Source: Leucobacter chromiisoli
GTDB taxonomy: Bacteria > Actinomycetota > Actinomycetes > Actinomycetales > Microbacteriaceae
NCBI RefSeq assembly: GCF_016522505.1
Contig: NZ_JAEHOH010000005.1
Location: forward strand, 1-64,000
Direction: 5' to 3'
Length of the DNA: 64,000 bases
Part shown: one piece after another, positions 50,259 through 59,824 of the stretch
Layout of the letters: every line of letters begins with the position of its first letter
Position numbering within the stretch: position 1 is the stretch's first letter
Notes under the pieces: model-generated
Database searches by the model: none
What the model was told of the DNA's origin: nothing
Seen by the model: the letters and a program-made list of their open reading frames with translations, nothing else
Position numbers and translations under genes: made by a program

Positions 50259-52523
50259 CTACCCCCCGCTGACGCGGTAGACGTCGTAGACGCCTTCGAT
50301 CCGTCGCACCGCGCCCAGCACGCGCTCGAGGTGAGTGGAGTTCGCCATCTCGAACACGAAGCGACTGATCGCGAGGCGGGAGCTCGAGGTCTGCACCGAC
50401 GCCGAGAGGATGTTCACGTGGTGCTCGGAGAGAACGCGGGTGACGTCCGAGAGCAGCCCGGACCGGTCGAGCGCCTCCACCTGGATCTGCACCAGGAAGA
50501 CGCTCTTCGCCGTGGGAGCCCACTCGACGTCGACGAGCCGATCCGACTGGCTCTGCAGTGCGAGGAAGTTGTGGCAGTCCGTGCGGTGCACCGAGACGCC
50601 CTGGCCCTTGGTGATGAACCCCTTGATCTCATCGCCCGGCACGGGGGTGCAGCACTTCGCCAGCTTGACCAGCACGTCGGAGGCGCCCTTCACCGTGACG
50701 CCGCTGTTCGTGTCCGACTTGCCCGAGCGCGCGGGGCGAGAGGTCTGCGAGGCCACCGTGGTCGCCACGGCCGGTTCGGTCGAGGCCTCGTCGTCCGCGA
50801 TGAGCGCGGTCACCTTCTCGATGACCGACTGCGCCGACACGTGCCCCTCGCCCACTGCGGCGTAGAGACCGGTGACGTCGACGTAGCGGAGCTGCAGGGC
50901 CACCTGCTGCAGCGACTCGGAGTTCATGATGCGGTGCAGCGGCAGGTTCTGCTTGCGCAGCGCGCGGGTGATCTCCTCCTTGCCGTGCTCGATCGACTCG
51001 TCGCGCCGCTCCTTCGTGAACCACTGGCGGATCTTGTTCTGAGCCCGCTTGCTCTTCACGAAGCTCAGCCAGTCCTGGTTGGGCCCGGCCTCCGGATCCT
51101 TGGAGGTGAAGACCTCGACCACGTCGCCGTTGTGCAGCTCCGTCTCGAGGGGCACGAGCCTGCCGTTCACCCGCGCGCCCATGGTGTGGTGGCCCACCTC
51201 GGTGTGCACGGCATAGGCGAAGTCGACCGTGGTGCCGCCCGCGGGCAACCCGATGACGCGCCCCTTCGGCGTGAAGACGTAGACCTCCTTGGCGCCGATC
51301 TCGTAGCGCAGGGCGTCGAGGAACTCGCCGGGATCCTCGGTCTCGGCCTGCCAGTCGGAGATGTGCGCGAGCCAGGCCATGTCGGTCTGCGGAGCCTGCT
51401 GCCCGCCCTGACCGCTCTGCTGCTTGTACTTCCAGTGCGCGGCGACGCCGTACTCGGCCCGCTGGTGCATCTCGAAGGTGCGGATCTGGATCTCCACCGC
51501 GCGACCGTCGGGCCCGATGACGGTCGTGTGCAGCGACTGGTAGAGATTGAACTTCGGGGTGGCGATGTAGTCTTTGAAACGGCCCGGGATCGGGGTCCAC
51601 CTGGCGTGGACCGCGCCCAGCACCGCGTAGCAGTCCCGGATCGAGTTCACGAGCACCCGGATGCCGACCAGATCGTAGATGTCGTCGAAGTCCCGCCCGC
51701 GCACGATCATCTTCTGGTAGATCGAGTAGAGCTCCTTGGGACGTCCCGTGACCTCTCCGCGGATCTTCGCGTCGCGCAGGTCCGACTCGATCGAGTGGAT
51801 CACGACGCCGACCAGTTCGTCGCGCTTCGGGTTGCGCTGGGTGACGAGGTTCTCGATCTCGGCGTAGAGCTTGGGCTTCAGCACCGCGAACGAGAGATCC
51901 TCGAGCTCGGTCTTGATCGACTGGATGCCGAGACGGTGCGCGAGCGGGGCGTAGATCTCGAGCGTCTCCTGGGCCTTGCGCTTGGCCGACTCGGAGGGGA
52001 CGAAGCCCCACGTCCGCGCGTTGTGCAGGCGGTCGGCGAGCTTGATGACGAGCACGCGGATGTCCTTCGACATCGCGACGACCATCTTGCGCACGGTCTC
52101 CGCCTGGGCCGAGTCACCGTACTTGACCTTGTCGAGCTTGGTGACGCCGTCGACGAGCATCGCGATCTCGCCGCCGAACTCGGTCGTGAGCTGCTCGAGC
52201 GCGTACTCGGTGTCCTCCACCGTGTCGTGGAGCAGGGCTGCGGCGACCGCGACGGGTGCGACGCCGAGGTCGGCGAGGATCTGCGCGACCGCGATGGGGT
52301 GCGTGATGTAGGGCTCGCCGCTTCGGCGCTTCTGCCCGCGGTGGGCGCGTTCCGCGACGGTGTAGGCGCGCTCGATGACGGAGGTGTCGCTCTTCGGGTG
52401 GTTGCTGCGCACCGTGCGGATCAGCTGGTCGACGGCTCCCGGAGTGCCGGCGCGCGAGAAGATCCTCGGGACGAGGCGTCGAAGCGGGGTCGTGCTGTTG
52501 CCCGCGAGATCGCTTCCAGCCAC
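50259..52523 (-). CDS. rel: bifunctional (p)ppGpp synthetase/hydrolase Rel
   Basis: A 754-residue RelA/SpoT homologue controlling the stringent response. The HD hydrolase is intact (LLHDTVEDT, LADRLHNART). The synthetase carries RGRDFDDIYDLVGIRVLV and the RFKD charge motif that marks bifunctional enzymes. TGS (VYVFTPKGRVIGLPAGGTTV) and C-terminal ACT (ALDRSGLLSDVTRVLSEHHV) domains follow, plus a Cys pair in KLAKCCTPVPGD. GTG at 52523 has an AGGAGG site. It is downstream of secF, the normal actinobacterial order. Confidence 0.96.
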   Translation of the reverse strand: MAGSDLAGNSTTPLRRLVPRIFSRAGTPGAVDQLIRTVRSNHPKSDTSVIERAYTVAERAHRGQKRRSGEPYITHPIAVAQILADLGVAPVAVAAALLHDTVEDTEYALEQLTTEFGGEIAMLVDGVTKLDKVKYGDSAQAETVRKMVVAMSKDIRVLVIKLADRLHNARTWGFVPSESAKRKAQETLEIYAPLAHRLGIQSIKTELEDLSFAVLKPKLYAEIENLVTQRNPKRDELVGVVIHSIESDLRDAKIRGEVTGRPKELYSIYQKMIVRGRDFDDIYDLVGIRVLVNSIRDCYAVLGAVHARWTPIPGRFKDYIATPKFNLYQSLHTTVIGPDGRAVEIQIRTFEMHQRAEYGVAAHWKYKQQSGQGGQQAPQTDMAWLAHISDWQAETEDPGEFLDALRYEIGAKEVYVFTPKGRVIGLPAGGTTVDFAYAVHTEVGHHTMGARVNGRLVPLETELHNGDVVEVFTSKDPEAGPNQDWLSFVKSKRAQNKIRQWFTKERRDESIEHGKEEITRALRKQNLPLHRIMNSESLQQVALQLRYVDVTGLYAAVGEGHVSAQSVIEKVTALIADDEASTEPAVATTVASQTSRPARSGKSDTNSGVTVKGASDVLVKLAKCCTPVPGDEIKGFITKGQGVSVHRTDCHNFLALQSQSDRLVDVEWAPTAKSVFLVQIQVEALDRSGLLSDVTRVLSEHHVNILSASVQTSSSRLAISRFVFEMANSTHLERVLGAVRRIEGVYDVYRVSGG

Positions 52524-52614
52524 GCGTCACCTCCTCAGCTCAGATGAATGAACGGTACACCACTCGAGCACGAGTTCACGAACCGGTGAGGCGCGCATCG
52601 CCGCATGTTCGCCG

Positions 52615-53664
52615 CTAGCGGTCCGAACCCGAGGAGTCGGCCGTCAGGGCGTCGGCCTCCGGGGCATCTTCGGCCTCGCCGCGGGCCCGCGCCTTCAGCA
52701 CGCGCTCGTCGCGCTTGTGCACCGCCGGCTCCCGCTGGCGGAGCTGCGCGTAGAAGGGCGCGGCGATGAAGATGGTCGAGTAGGCCCCGACCAGGATGCC
52801 GATGAACAGCGCGAGCGAGATGTCCCGGAGGGTGCCCGCGCCGAGCACGAAGGCGCCGATGAAGAGGATCGCGGCGACGGGCAGCGCGGCGACGACCGAC
52901 GTGTTGATGGAGCGCACCAGGGTCTGGTTCACCGCGAGGTTCACCGACTCGGCGAAGGTCCGCCGGTCGTTGAGCTCGCCCGGCGAGGTGTTCTCGCGGA
53001 TCTTGTCGAAGACCACGACCGTGTCGTAGAGCGAGTAGCCGAGGATCGTGAGGAAGCCGATCATCGCCGCGGGGGTGACCTCGAAGCCGGAGATGCCGTA
53101 GACGCCGGCCGTAATGATCAGGTCGTGGAAGAGGGCCGCGAGCGCCGCGACGGACATCTTCCACGTGCGGAAGTAGATCGCCATGACGAGCGCGGCGAAC
53201 AGGATGAACACGATGAGGCCAATCAGCGCCTGCTTGGTGACGTCCTGCCCCCACGCCGGTCCGACGAACGAGTAGGTGATGTCCGTCTCCTCGACGCCGT
53301 AGGCGTCGGCGAGGGCGGCGATGACCTCCTGGTTCTCGCGGTCGTCGAGCGCCTCGGTCTGCACGCGGAGATCGGTGGCGCCGACCTGGCTGACGCGGGG
53401 CGCGCTCGACGGCAGCACCTCGGCGACCGCGTCCTCGGCCACGGCCGGATCCCGATCCTGCGCGTCGGAGAGGTGCAGCTGGAACTGGCTGCCGCCCGTG
53501 AACTCGATCCCGAGGGTGAACCCGCCGCGCAGCAGCGGCCCCACGATCGAGAGCACGATCAGCACGGCCGCGATGGCGTACCAGATCTTCCGGCGCCCGA
53601 TGAAGTCGATGGACTTCTCGCCGGTGTAGAGAGCGTTGCCGAACTCGGCGAATGAGCGAGCCAT
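52615..53664 (-). CDS. secF: protein translocase subunit SecF
   Basis: A 349-residue, six-helix membrane protein of the SecDF complex, which uses proton flow to pull proteins through SecYEG. The GIEFTGGSQFQLHL motif opens the periplasmic P1 domain, and the later FLTILGYSLYDTVVVFDKIR block is diagnostic. The C-terminal ~35 residues are charged and cytoplasmic. ATG is two bases after the secD stop, so the pair is co-translated. Confidence 0.96.
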   Translation of the reverse strand: MARSFAEFGNALYTGEKSIDFIGRRKIWYAIAAVLIVLSIVGPLLRGGFTLGIEFTGGSQFQLHLSDAQDRDPAVAEDAVAEVLPSSAPRVSQVGATDLRVQTEALDDRENQEVIAALADAYGVEETDITYSFVGPAWGQDVTKQALIGLIVFILFAALVMAIYFRTWKMSVAALAALFHDLIITAGVYGISGFEVTPAAMIGFLTILGYSLYDTVVVFDKIRENTSPGELNDRRTFAESVNLAVNQTLVRSINTSVVAALPVAAILFIGAFVLGAGTLRDISLALFIGILVGAYSTIFIAAPFYAQLRQREPAVHKRDERVLKARARGEAEDAPEADALTADSSGSDR

Positions 53665-53666
53665 GC

Positions 53667-55481
53667 TTAGCTCTCCTTTCCGGCTGAGGTGCCCGCGGCC
53701 TCGGCCGCCTTCCGCTCAGCGATGGTCTGTCGGCGCTCGGCCTCGCGACGGCTCGCCTGCGTCTTCTTGCCCGCGCCGCGACCGGCGGTCACGGGAGCCC
53801 GGAACTGCGCACGGCCCCGGTAGACGGCTCCCAGCTGGCGGGGGTCGAGGCCCGAGAAGCGGTGACCCTCGCTGTAGAAGCGCGTGCGGGCGAGCAGCGC
53901 CATCATCGGGTGGGTGAACAGCGCCACGACGAGGATGTCGACGAGGGTGGTGAGGCCCAGGGTGAAGGCGAAGCCCCGCACATTGGCGATGGCGAAGATG
54001 AACAGCACGACCGCGGCGAGCACGTTGATGCCGTCCGACGCGAGGATCGTCCTGATGGCCTTCTTCCAGCCGTTCTCCACCGCCCCCTCGAGGGAGTGGC
54101 CGTCGCGCAGCGCGTCGCGGATGCGCTCGAAGTAGACGATGAACGAGTCGGCGGTGAATCCGACCGCGACGATGATGCCCGCGACGCCCGCGAGACTCAG
54201 GCGGTACCCCTGCCGCCAGGAGAAGAAGGTGAGCAGCAGGTAGGTGAGCACCGCGGCGATCGCGAGGGAGGCGATCGTGAGCGTGCCGAGGGTTCGGTAC
54301 TGGAAGAGCGAGTAGACCACCACGAGCAGCAGGCCGATGAGGCCCGCGAGCAGACCGGCCTGCAGCTGGTTCGAACCGAGCGTGGCGGAGATGTCCTCCT
54401 GGCTCTGCACCTCGAAGCTGAGGGGCAGCGCGCCGAACTTGAGCTGATCGGCCAGGGCCTGGGCCGAGTCCTGGGTGAAACCGCCGGTGATGGACGGCCG
54501 CCCGTTGAGGATCTGGGCGTTCATCTCGGGCGCCGAGAGCACCTGCCCGTCGAGCACGAAGGCGAACTGGTTCAGCGGCGGCTGCGCGCCGAACATCCGC
54601 GTGCTGATCTTGCCGAAGACCTCGGTGCCCTCGTCGTCCATGGTGATCTGCACGGCCCAGCCGCCGGTGGTGGCGCCCGTGGAGGTGGTCTCGGGCTGCG
54701 CCGTCGCGTCGGTGATGACCTCGCCGCCGAGCTCCACCGGGCCCAGGATGTACTTCACCGTGCCGCTGCTGTCGCACGCGATCAGCGGCCGGTCGGCCGG
54801 GGTCTCGTCGGCCGTCGGCGCCGCATTCGCCTCGCACGTGAAGTCGGTGAAGCGCTGCTGCAGCTCGGGCGTCACCCAGGCGAGGTCCCCCGCCTCCTCG
54901 GGGAGCGGGTCGGGATCCACCGCGGAGGTGTCCGCCTCGCCCTCGGCCGGCTCGGCGTCCGACGCGTCGGCGCCGCCCTCGGTCTCCCCCTCGGCGGCCT
55001 CCCCGCCTTCCGCGCCCTCGTCGGCTCCATCGCCGTTCTCCGCGGAGGCCTCGTCCGAGCCCTCCGCGCCCTCGGGCACCGGGGTGCCGATGTCCTGCAT
55101 GAGCACCGGACGGAACTCGAGGCGGGCGGACGCCTCGATGCGCTGCAGCGTCGCCTCATCGGCCTTGCCGGGGATCGACACCGAGATGTTCTGGCTTCCC
55201 TGCGTCGTCACCTCCGCCTCGGAGACGCCCGACGCGTTCACGCGCTGCCGGATGATCGAGACGGCCTGCTGCAGCTGCTCGCCGCTGACCGCCTCGCCGC
55301 CGGTCTGCTGCGGTGCGAGCAGGATCTGCGTGCCGCCCTGCAGGTCGAGCGCGAGCTTCGGCGTCCAGGTCGCGTCGCTGCGGAACACGCCCAGCGTGAT
55401 CAGCCCCACGAGCCCGACGATGATGACCAGCAGGAGGGTGAGGGAGCGTCGAGCTCTCCTCACGGCGGGTGTGGACGCCAC
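53667..55481 (-). CDS. secD: protein translocase subunit SecD
   Basis: A 604-residue SecD with one N-terminal helix, a large external P1 domain and five further helices. LALDLQGGTQILL is the conserved start of P1, and VGFTADSFIVYFERIRD and VENGWKKAIRTI lie in the membrane half. Residues ~133-198 form a Glu/Gly/Ala/Asp-rich acidic insertion in the external domain. The C-terminal ~60 residues are basic. The GTG start has only a weak site. It lies between yajC and secF. Confidence 0.95.
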   Translation of the reverse strand: MASTPAVRRARRSLTLLLVIIVGLVGLITLGVFRSDATWTPKLALDLQGGTQILLAPQQTGGEAVSGEQLQQAVSIIRQRVNASGVSEAEVTTQGSQNISVSIPGKADEATLQRIEASARLEFRPVLMQDIGTPVPEGAEGSDEASAENGDGADEGAEGGEAAEGETEGGADASDAEPAEGEADTSAVDPDPLPEEAGDLAWVTPELQQRFTDFTCEANAAPTADETPADRPLIACDSSGTVKYILGPVELGGEVITDATAQPETTSTGATTGGWAVQITMDDEGTEVFGKISTRMFGAQPPLNQFAFVLDGQVLSAPEMNAQILNGRPSITGGFTQDSAQALADQLKFGALPLSFEVQSQEDISATLGSNQLQAGLLAGLIGLLLVVVYSLFQYRTLGTLTIASLAIAAVLTYLLLTFFSWRQGYRLSLAGVAGIIVAVGFTADSFIVYFERIRDALRDGHSLEGAVENGWKKAIRTILASDGINVLAAVVLFIFAIANVRGFAFTLGLTTLVDILVVALFTHPMMALLARTRFYSEGHRFSGLDPRQLGAVYRGRAQFRAPVTAGRGAGKKTQASRREAERRQTIAERKAAEAAGTSAGKES

Positions 55482-55606
55482 GGATCAACTGCTTTCTCTT
55501 GGAGGGTGGGGGTGAGGCGAACCGGGCCGTCCACAGCCGACGAACTGGCGGTGCACGGAGCGCACCGCCAGTTCGAAAGGTCGGGAGGAGACCCGGTCCG
55601 GGTTCG

Positions 55607-56023
55607 TCAGGCCTTGGGCGGCTGCGTGTCGCCCGGCTCGTCCCCCTGGGTCGGGCGGTCGTCGATCTTGGGCTCCGCGATGGGATCCTCGTCGGTCAGG
55701 CGCTCGCCGAACGCCGGGTCGTCGTCGGGAGCCAGCCCGCCGCCGAGCTCCTCGGTCTCGCCCTCGACCGGCGCGACGATCTGCGCGACCGCGCTGCGGT
55801 GCGCGATCAGCGTGCTGGTGCCGCTGAGGATCGTCACGCGGTTCTGCTCCTCGTCCACGTTCTCGATCGTGCCGTAGATGCCCGACTGCAGCATCACCTC
55901 GGCGCCCGGGCGGAGCCCGTTCTGGAGCTCCTGCATCGCCTGCTGCCGCTTCTTGCCGTTGCGGAACATGAAGATGATGAGCACGCCGATGAGGGCGAGC
56001 ATGATGAGCATTGTGGGATCCAC
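55607..56023 (-). CDS. yajC: preprotein translocase subunit YajC
   Basis: A 138-residue single-pass protein of the Sec holocomplex. The N-terminal helix (MLIMLALIGVLIIFMF) is followed by RNGKKRQQAMQELQNGLRPG and the family hallmark EVMLQSGIYGTIENV. The C-terminal ~45 residues are acidic and Pro-rich. GTG at 56023 has a GAAAGGA site at good spacing; internal ATGs within the helix are less likely. It sits upstream of secD with ruvB before it. Confidence 0.93.
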   Translation of the reverse strand: MDPTMLIMLALIGVLIIFMFRNGKKRQQAMQELQNGLRPGAEVMLQSGIYGTIENVDEEQNRVTILSGTSTLIAHRSAVAQIVAPVEGETEELGGGLAPDDDPAFGERLTDEDPIAEPKIDDRPTQGDEPGDTQPPKA

Positions 56024-56083
56024 AAGGGTCCTTTCGCTGGTGGGGCAGGGGTGCGCACGCCGGAGCGCACAAACTCCCTAAGA

Positions 56084-57082
56084 CTATAGGGCATCCGGTA
56101 CGGGGATACCTGTGTGCTCCCACCCCAGGCGGGTGGCCACCCGGCCCCGGGGCGTGCGCGTCATGAGGCCCGCCCGCACGAGGAACGGCTCGACCACCGA
56201 CTCGATCGTCTCCGCCTCCTCGCCGACCGAGACGGCGAGCGTCGAGAGACCCACGGGACCGCCGCCGAAGCGCTCCACGACCGCCCGCAGCACCTCTCGG
56301 TCGAGGCGATCGAGCCCGTGCTCGTCGACGTCGTACAGCGCCAGAGCCGCGCGCACGCTCTCCGTGTCGCCGGGCACCTCGTGGACGAGGCTGTAGTCGC
56401 GCACACGGCGCAGGAGACGGTTCGCGATGCGGGGGGTGCCCCGGGACCGACCGGCGATCTCCTCGATGCCGCCCGCGGCGATGTCGAAGCGGAGCAGGCG
56501 AGCCGCGCGGCGCACGACGCTCTCCAGCTCGTCCTCGGCGTAGAACTCGAGGTGCGCCGTGAAGCCGAAGCGGTCGCGCAGCGGGTTCGGCAGCAGCCCA
56601 GCGCGCGTCGTCGCGCCCACCAGGGTGAACGGCGAGAGCTCGAGCGGGATCGAGGTCGCGCCCGCGCCCTTGCCCACCATGATGTCGATCTTGAAATCCT
56701 CCATCGCCAGGTACAGCATCTCCTCGGCGCTGCGGGCCATGCGATGGATCTCGTCGATGAAGAGCACCTCCCCCGGCGTCAGCGCGGAGAGCACGGCTGC
56801 GAGATCGCCGGCGTGCTGAATCGCCGGGCCGGAGGTCTGGTGCAGCGGCTTGTCGAGCTCCGCCGCGACGATCATCGACAGCGTGGTCTTGCCGAGGCCC
56901 GGGGGGCCCGCCAGCAGGATGTGGTCGGGCGTGCGCTGCTGGATCTGCGCGGCGTCGAGCAGCAGGCGCATCTGCCGGCGCACCTTCGCCTGACCGACGA
57001 ACTCCTCGAGCGAGCCCGGTCGAAGAGCTCCCTCGTAGCCCAGCTCGGAGGGCGAGACCTGGGCGGACAGCTCGCCCGTCAT
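56084..57082 (-). CDS. ruvB: Holliday junction branch migration helicase RuvB
   Basis: A 332-residue AAA+ motor. Walker A is [10 protein letters not shown], Walker B FIDEIHRM, sensor 1 GATTRAGLL, and the C-terminal winged helix ends with [14 protein letters not shown]. The usual N-terminal [11 protein letters not shown] is present. ATG overlaps the ruvA stop in ATGA. With RuvA it drives branch migration of Holliday junctions. Confidence 0.97.
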   Translation of the reverse strand: MTGELSAQVSPSELGYEGALRPGSLEEFVGQAKVRRQMRLLLDAAQIQQRTPDHILLAGPPGLGKTTLSMIVAAELDKPLHQTSGPAIQHAGDLAAVLSALTPGEVLFIDEIHRMARSAEEMLYLAMEDFKIDIMVGKGAGATSIPLELSPFTLVGATTRAGLLPNPLRDRFGFTAHLEFYAEDELESVVRRAARLLRFDIAAGGIEEIAGRSRGTPRIANRLLRRVRDYSLVHEVPGDTESVRAALALYDVDEHGLDRLDREVLRAVVERFGGGPVGLSTLAVSVGEEAETIESVVEPFLVRAGLMTRTPRGRVATRLGWEHTGIPVPDAL

Positions 57083-57729
57083 CGCTTCGCGCTCCGTCCC
57101 GCAGCGGCGCCGCGGGCGCCGGGCCGGCCGCTCTGCAGCAGGGCGAGGGCCGCGCGCAGCAGACCGCCCTGATCGGAGGGCGCCCCGGCCTCGCGGGCAT
57201 CGCGCACCGCCTGCGCCGCCTCGCTCTCCGCCCACCCGAGCCCCACCAGACCGATCTGCACGCTCTCGGCGACACCGTCGCCGGGATCGGCCGGGGCCTC
57301 GGGTTCGACCGCCTCCTCCGCGAAGGAGAGGGTCTGGATCTTGCCCGCGAGCGAGACCGCGATGAGCTTGGCCGTCTTCGGCCCGATGCCCGAGACCTGC
57401 TTGAACGGCTTCTCGTCCTCCGCGGCGACGGCCCGCACGATCTGGCCGGGGGTGAGCGCCGAGAGCACGCCGAGCGCGCTGCGCGGGCCGACGCCGGAGA
57501 CCGCGATGAGGTGCCCGAACACCTCCAGCTCCTCGGGCGTCGCGAAGCCGAACAGCGTCAGGGAGTCCTCCCGCACGATCAGCGAGGTGTGCAGGGCGAC
57601 GTCCTCGCCCGGCGCCGCCTGGGAGACCCGGCCGCTGGGCACCTCGACGCGCATGCCGACGCCGCCGACCTCCACCACCACCCAGCCGGCGCCCGCCGAC
57701 ATCACCCGACCACGAATCGATGCAATCAC
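57079..57729 (-). CDS. ruvA: Holliday junction DNA helicase subunit RuvA
   Basis: A 216-residue junction-binding protein with an N-terminal OB fold ([19 protein letters not shown]), two helix-hairpin-helix motifs ([18 protein letters not shown] and [16 protein letters not shown]) and a C-terminal RuvB-binding domain ([17 protein letters not shown]). The GTG at 57729 lies 7 nt after a TAGGCT element with no ribosome binding site; the longer open frame is not supported. ruvC, usually just upstream, is absent here; leuA is found instead. Confidence 0.95.
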   Translation of the reverse strand: MIASIRGRVMSAGAGWVVVEVGGVGMRVEVPSGRVSQAAPGEDVALHTSLIVREDSLTLFGFATPEELEVFGHLIAVSGVGPRSALGVLSALTPGQIVRAVAAEDEKPFKQVSGIGPKTAKLIAVSLAGKIQTLSFAEEAVEPEAPADPGDGVAESVQIGLVGLGWAESEAAQAVRDAREAGAPSDQGGLLRAALALLQSGRPGARGAAAGRSAKR

Positions 57730-57736
57730 GAGCCCC

Positions 57737-57742
57737 AGCCTA
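57737..57742 (-). promoter_or_regulatory. -10 hexamer, leaderless ruvA start
   Basis: TAGGCT on the minus strand ends 7 nt before the GTG at 57729. Confidence 0.5.
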
Positions 57743-57802
57743 GAGCCGACGTCCGACGTCGCGCGCCCGCCACACCGCCCCATTCGAACAAAAGTACGAA
57801 CA

Positions 57803-57833
57803 GCGGGATCTTCCCGCTCCGGGAGGATCCCGC
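57803..57833 (-). terminator. leuA terminator
   Basis: A 14-bp stem with one non-Watson-Crick pair and a 3-nt loop lies 40 bases past the leuA stop. On the leuA strand it is followed by a T-rich run (TGTTCGTACTTTTGTTC), making this the most classical terminator in the window. Confidence 0.85.
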
Positions 57834-57872
57834 CGTCGCGGCGTGCGCCGATCGGGCCGCGGCCCGGAGGGA

Positions 57873-59669
<1,797 letters not shown>

Positions 59670-59683
59670 TCAGCCAACACGAA

Positions 59684-59727
59684 CGCCGCGACGAGGGAGG
59701 CCTGGAAGTCTAGGACTCGTCGCGGCG
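59684..59727 (-). promoter_or_regulatory. leuA attenuator hairpin
   Basis: CGCCGCGACGAG and CTCGTCGCGGCG form a perfect 12-bp stem around 20 nt. In the mRNA the 5' arm is exactly codons 10-13 of the leader peptide (Arg-Arg-Asp-Glu), two codons after its Leu run. The 3' arm is followed by TTCGTGTT, a weak U tract. Position and pairing fit an attenuator. Confidence 0.7.
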
Positions 59728-59754
59728 GCTAAGGAGAAGCGAGCCGAACAGCAT
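59710..59754 (-). CDS. leuL: leucine leader peptide
   Basis: A 14-codon open frame, MLFGSLLLSRRDES, with four Leu codons of which three are consecutive (CTT CTC CTT). Its ATG lies 6 nt after a TACGAT -10 element, so the leuA transcript would begin with it and be translated leaderless. Codons after the Leu run form the 5' arm of the leader hairpin. The stop lies 70 bases before the leuA ATG. Length, Leu content and position match amino-acid leader peptides; no protein function is expected. Confidence 0.75.
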   Translation of the reverse strand: MLFGSLLLSRRDES

Positions 59755-59760
59755 GCGTTG

Positions 59761-59766
59761 ATCGTA
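59761..59766 (-). promoter_or_regulatory. -10 hexamer of the leuL-leuA transcript
   Basis: TACGAT on the minus strand ends 6 nt before the leader peptide ATG at 59754, putting the transcription start at that codon. Confidence 0.6.
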
Positions 59767-59812
59767 TCACGACTCGCGAGCCCGCCCGATGCGCGGAGCG
59801 GGCGGGACTTCA

Positions 59813-59818
59813 TAGGGT
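59813..59818 (+). promoter_or_regulatory. -10 hexamer, leaderless DUF2207 gene start
   Basis: TAGGGT ends 6 nt before the ATG at 59825. The bases between contain GAAG, so weak ribosome binding is not excluded. Confidence 0.45.
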
Positions 59819-59824
59819 GAAGAC

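Noticed and set aside
49920..52547. 875-codon plus-strand ORF through the repeat tract and opposite rel
   Set aside because: It is antisense to the intact rel gene and has His/Arg/Asp-rich shadow composition.
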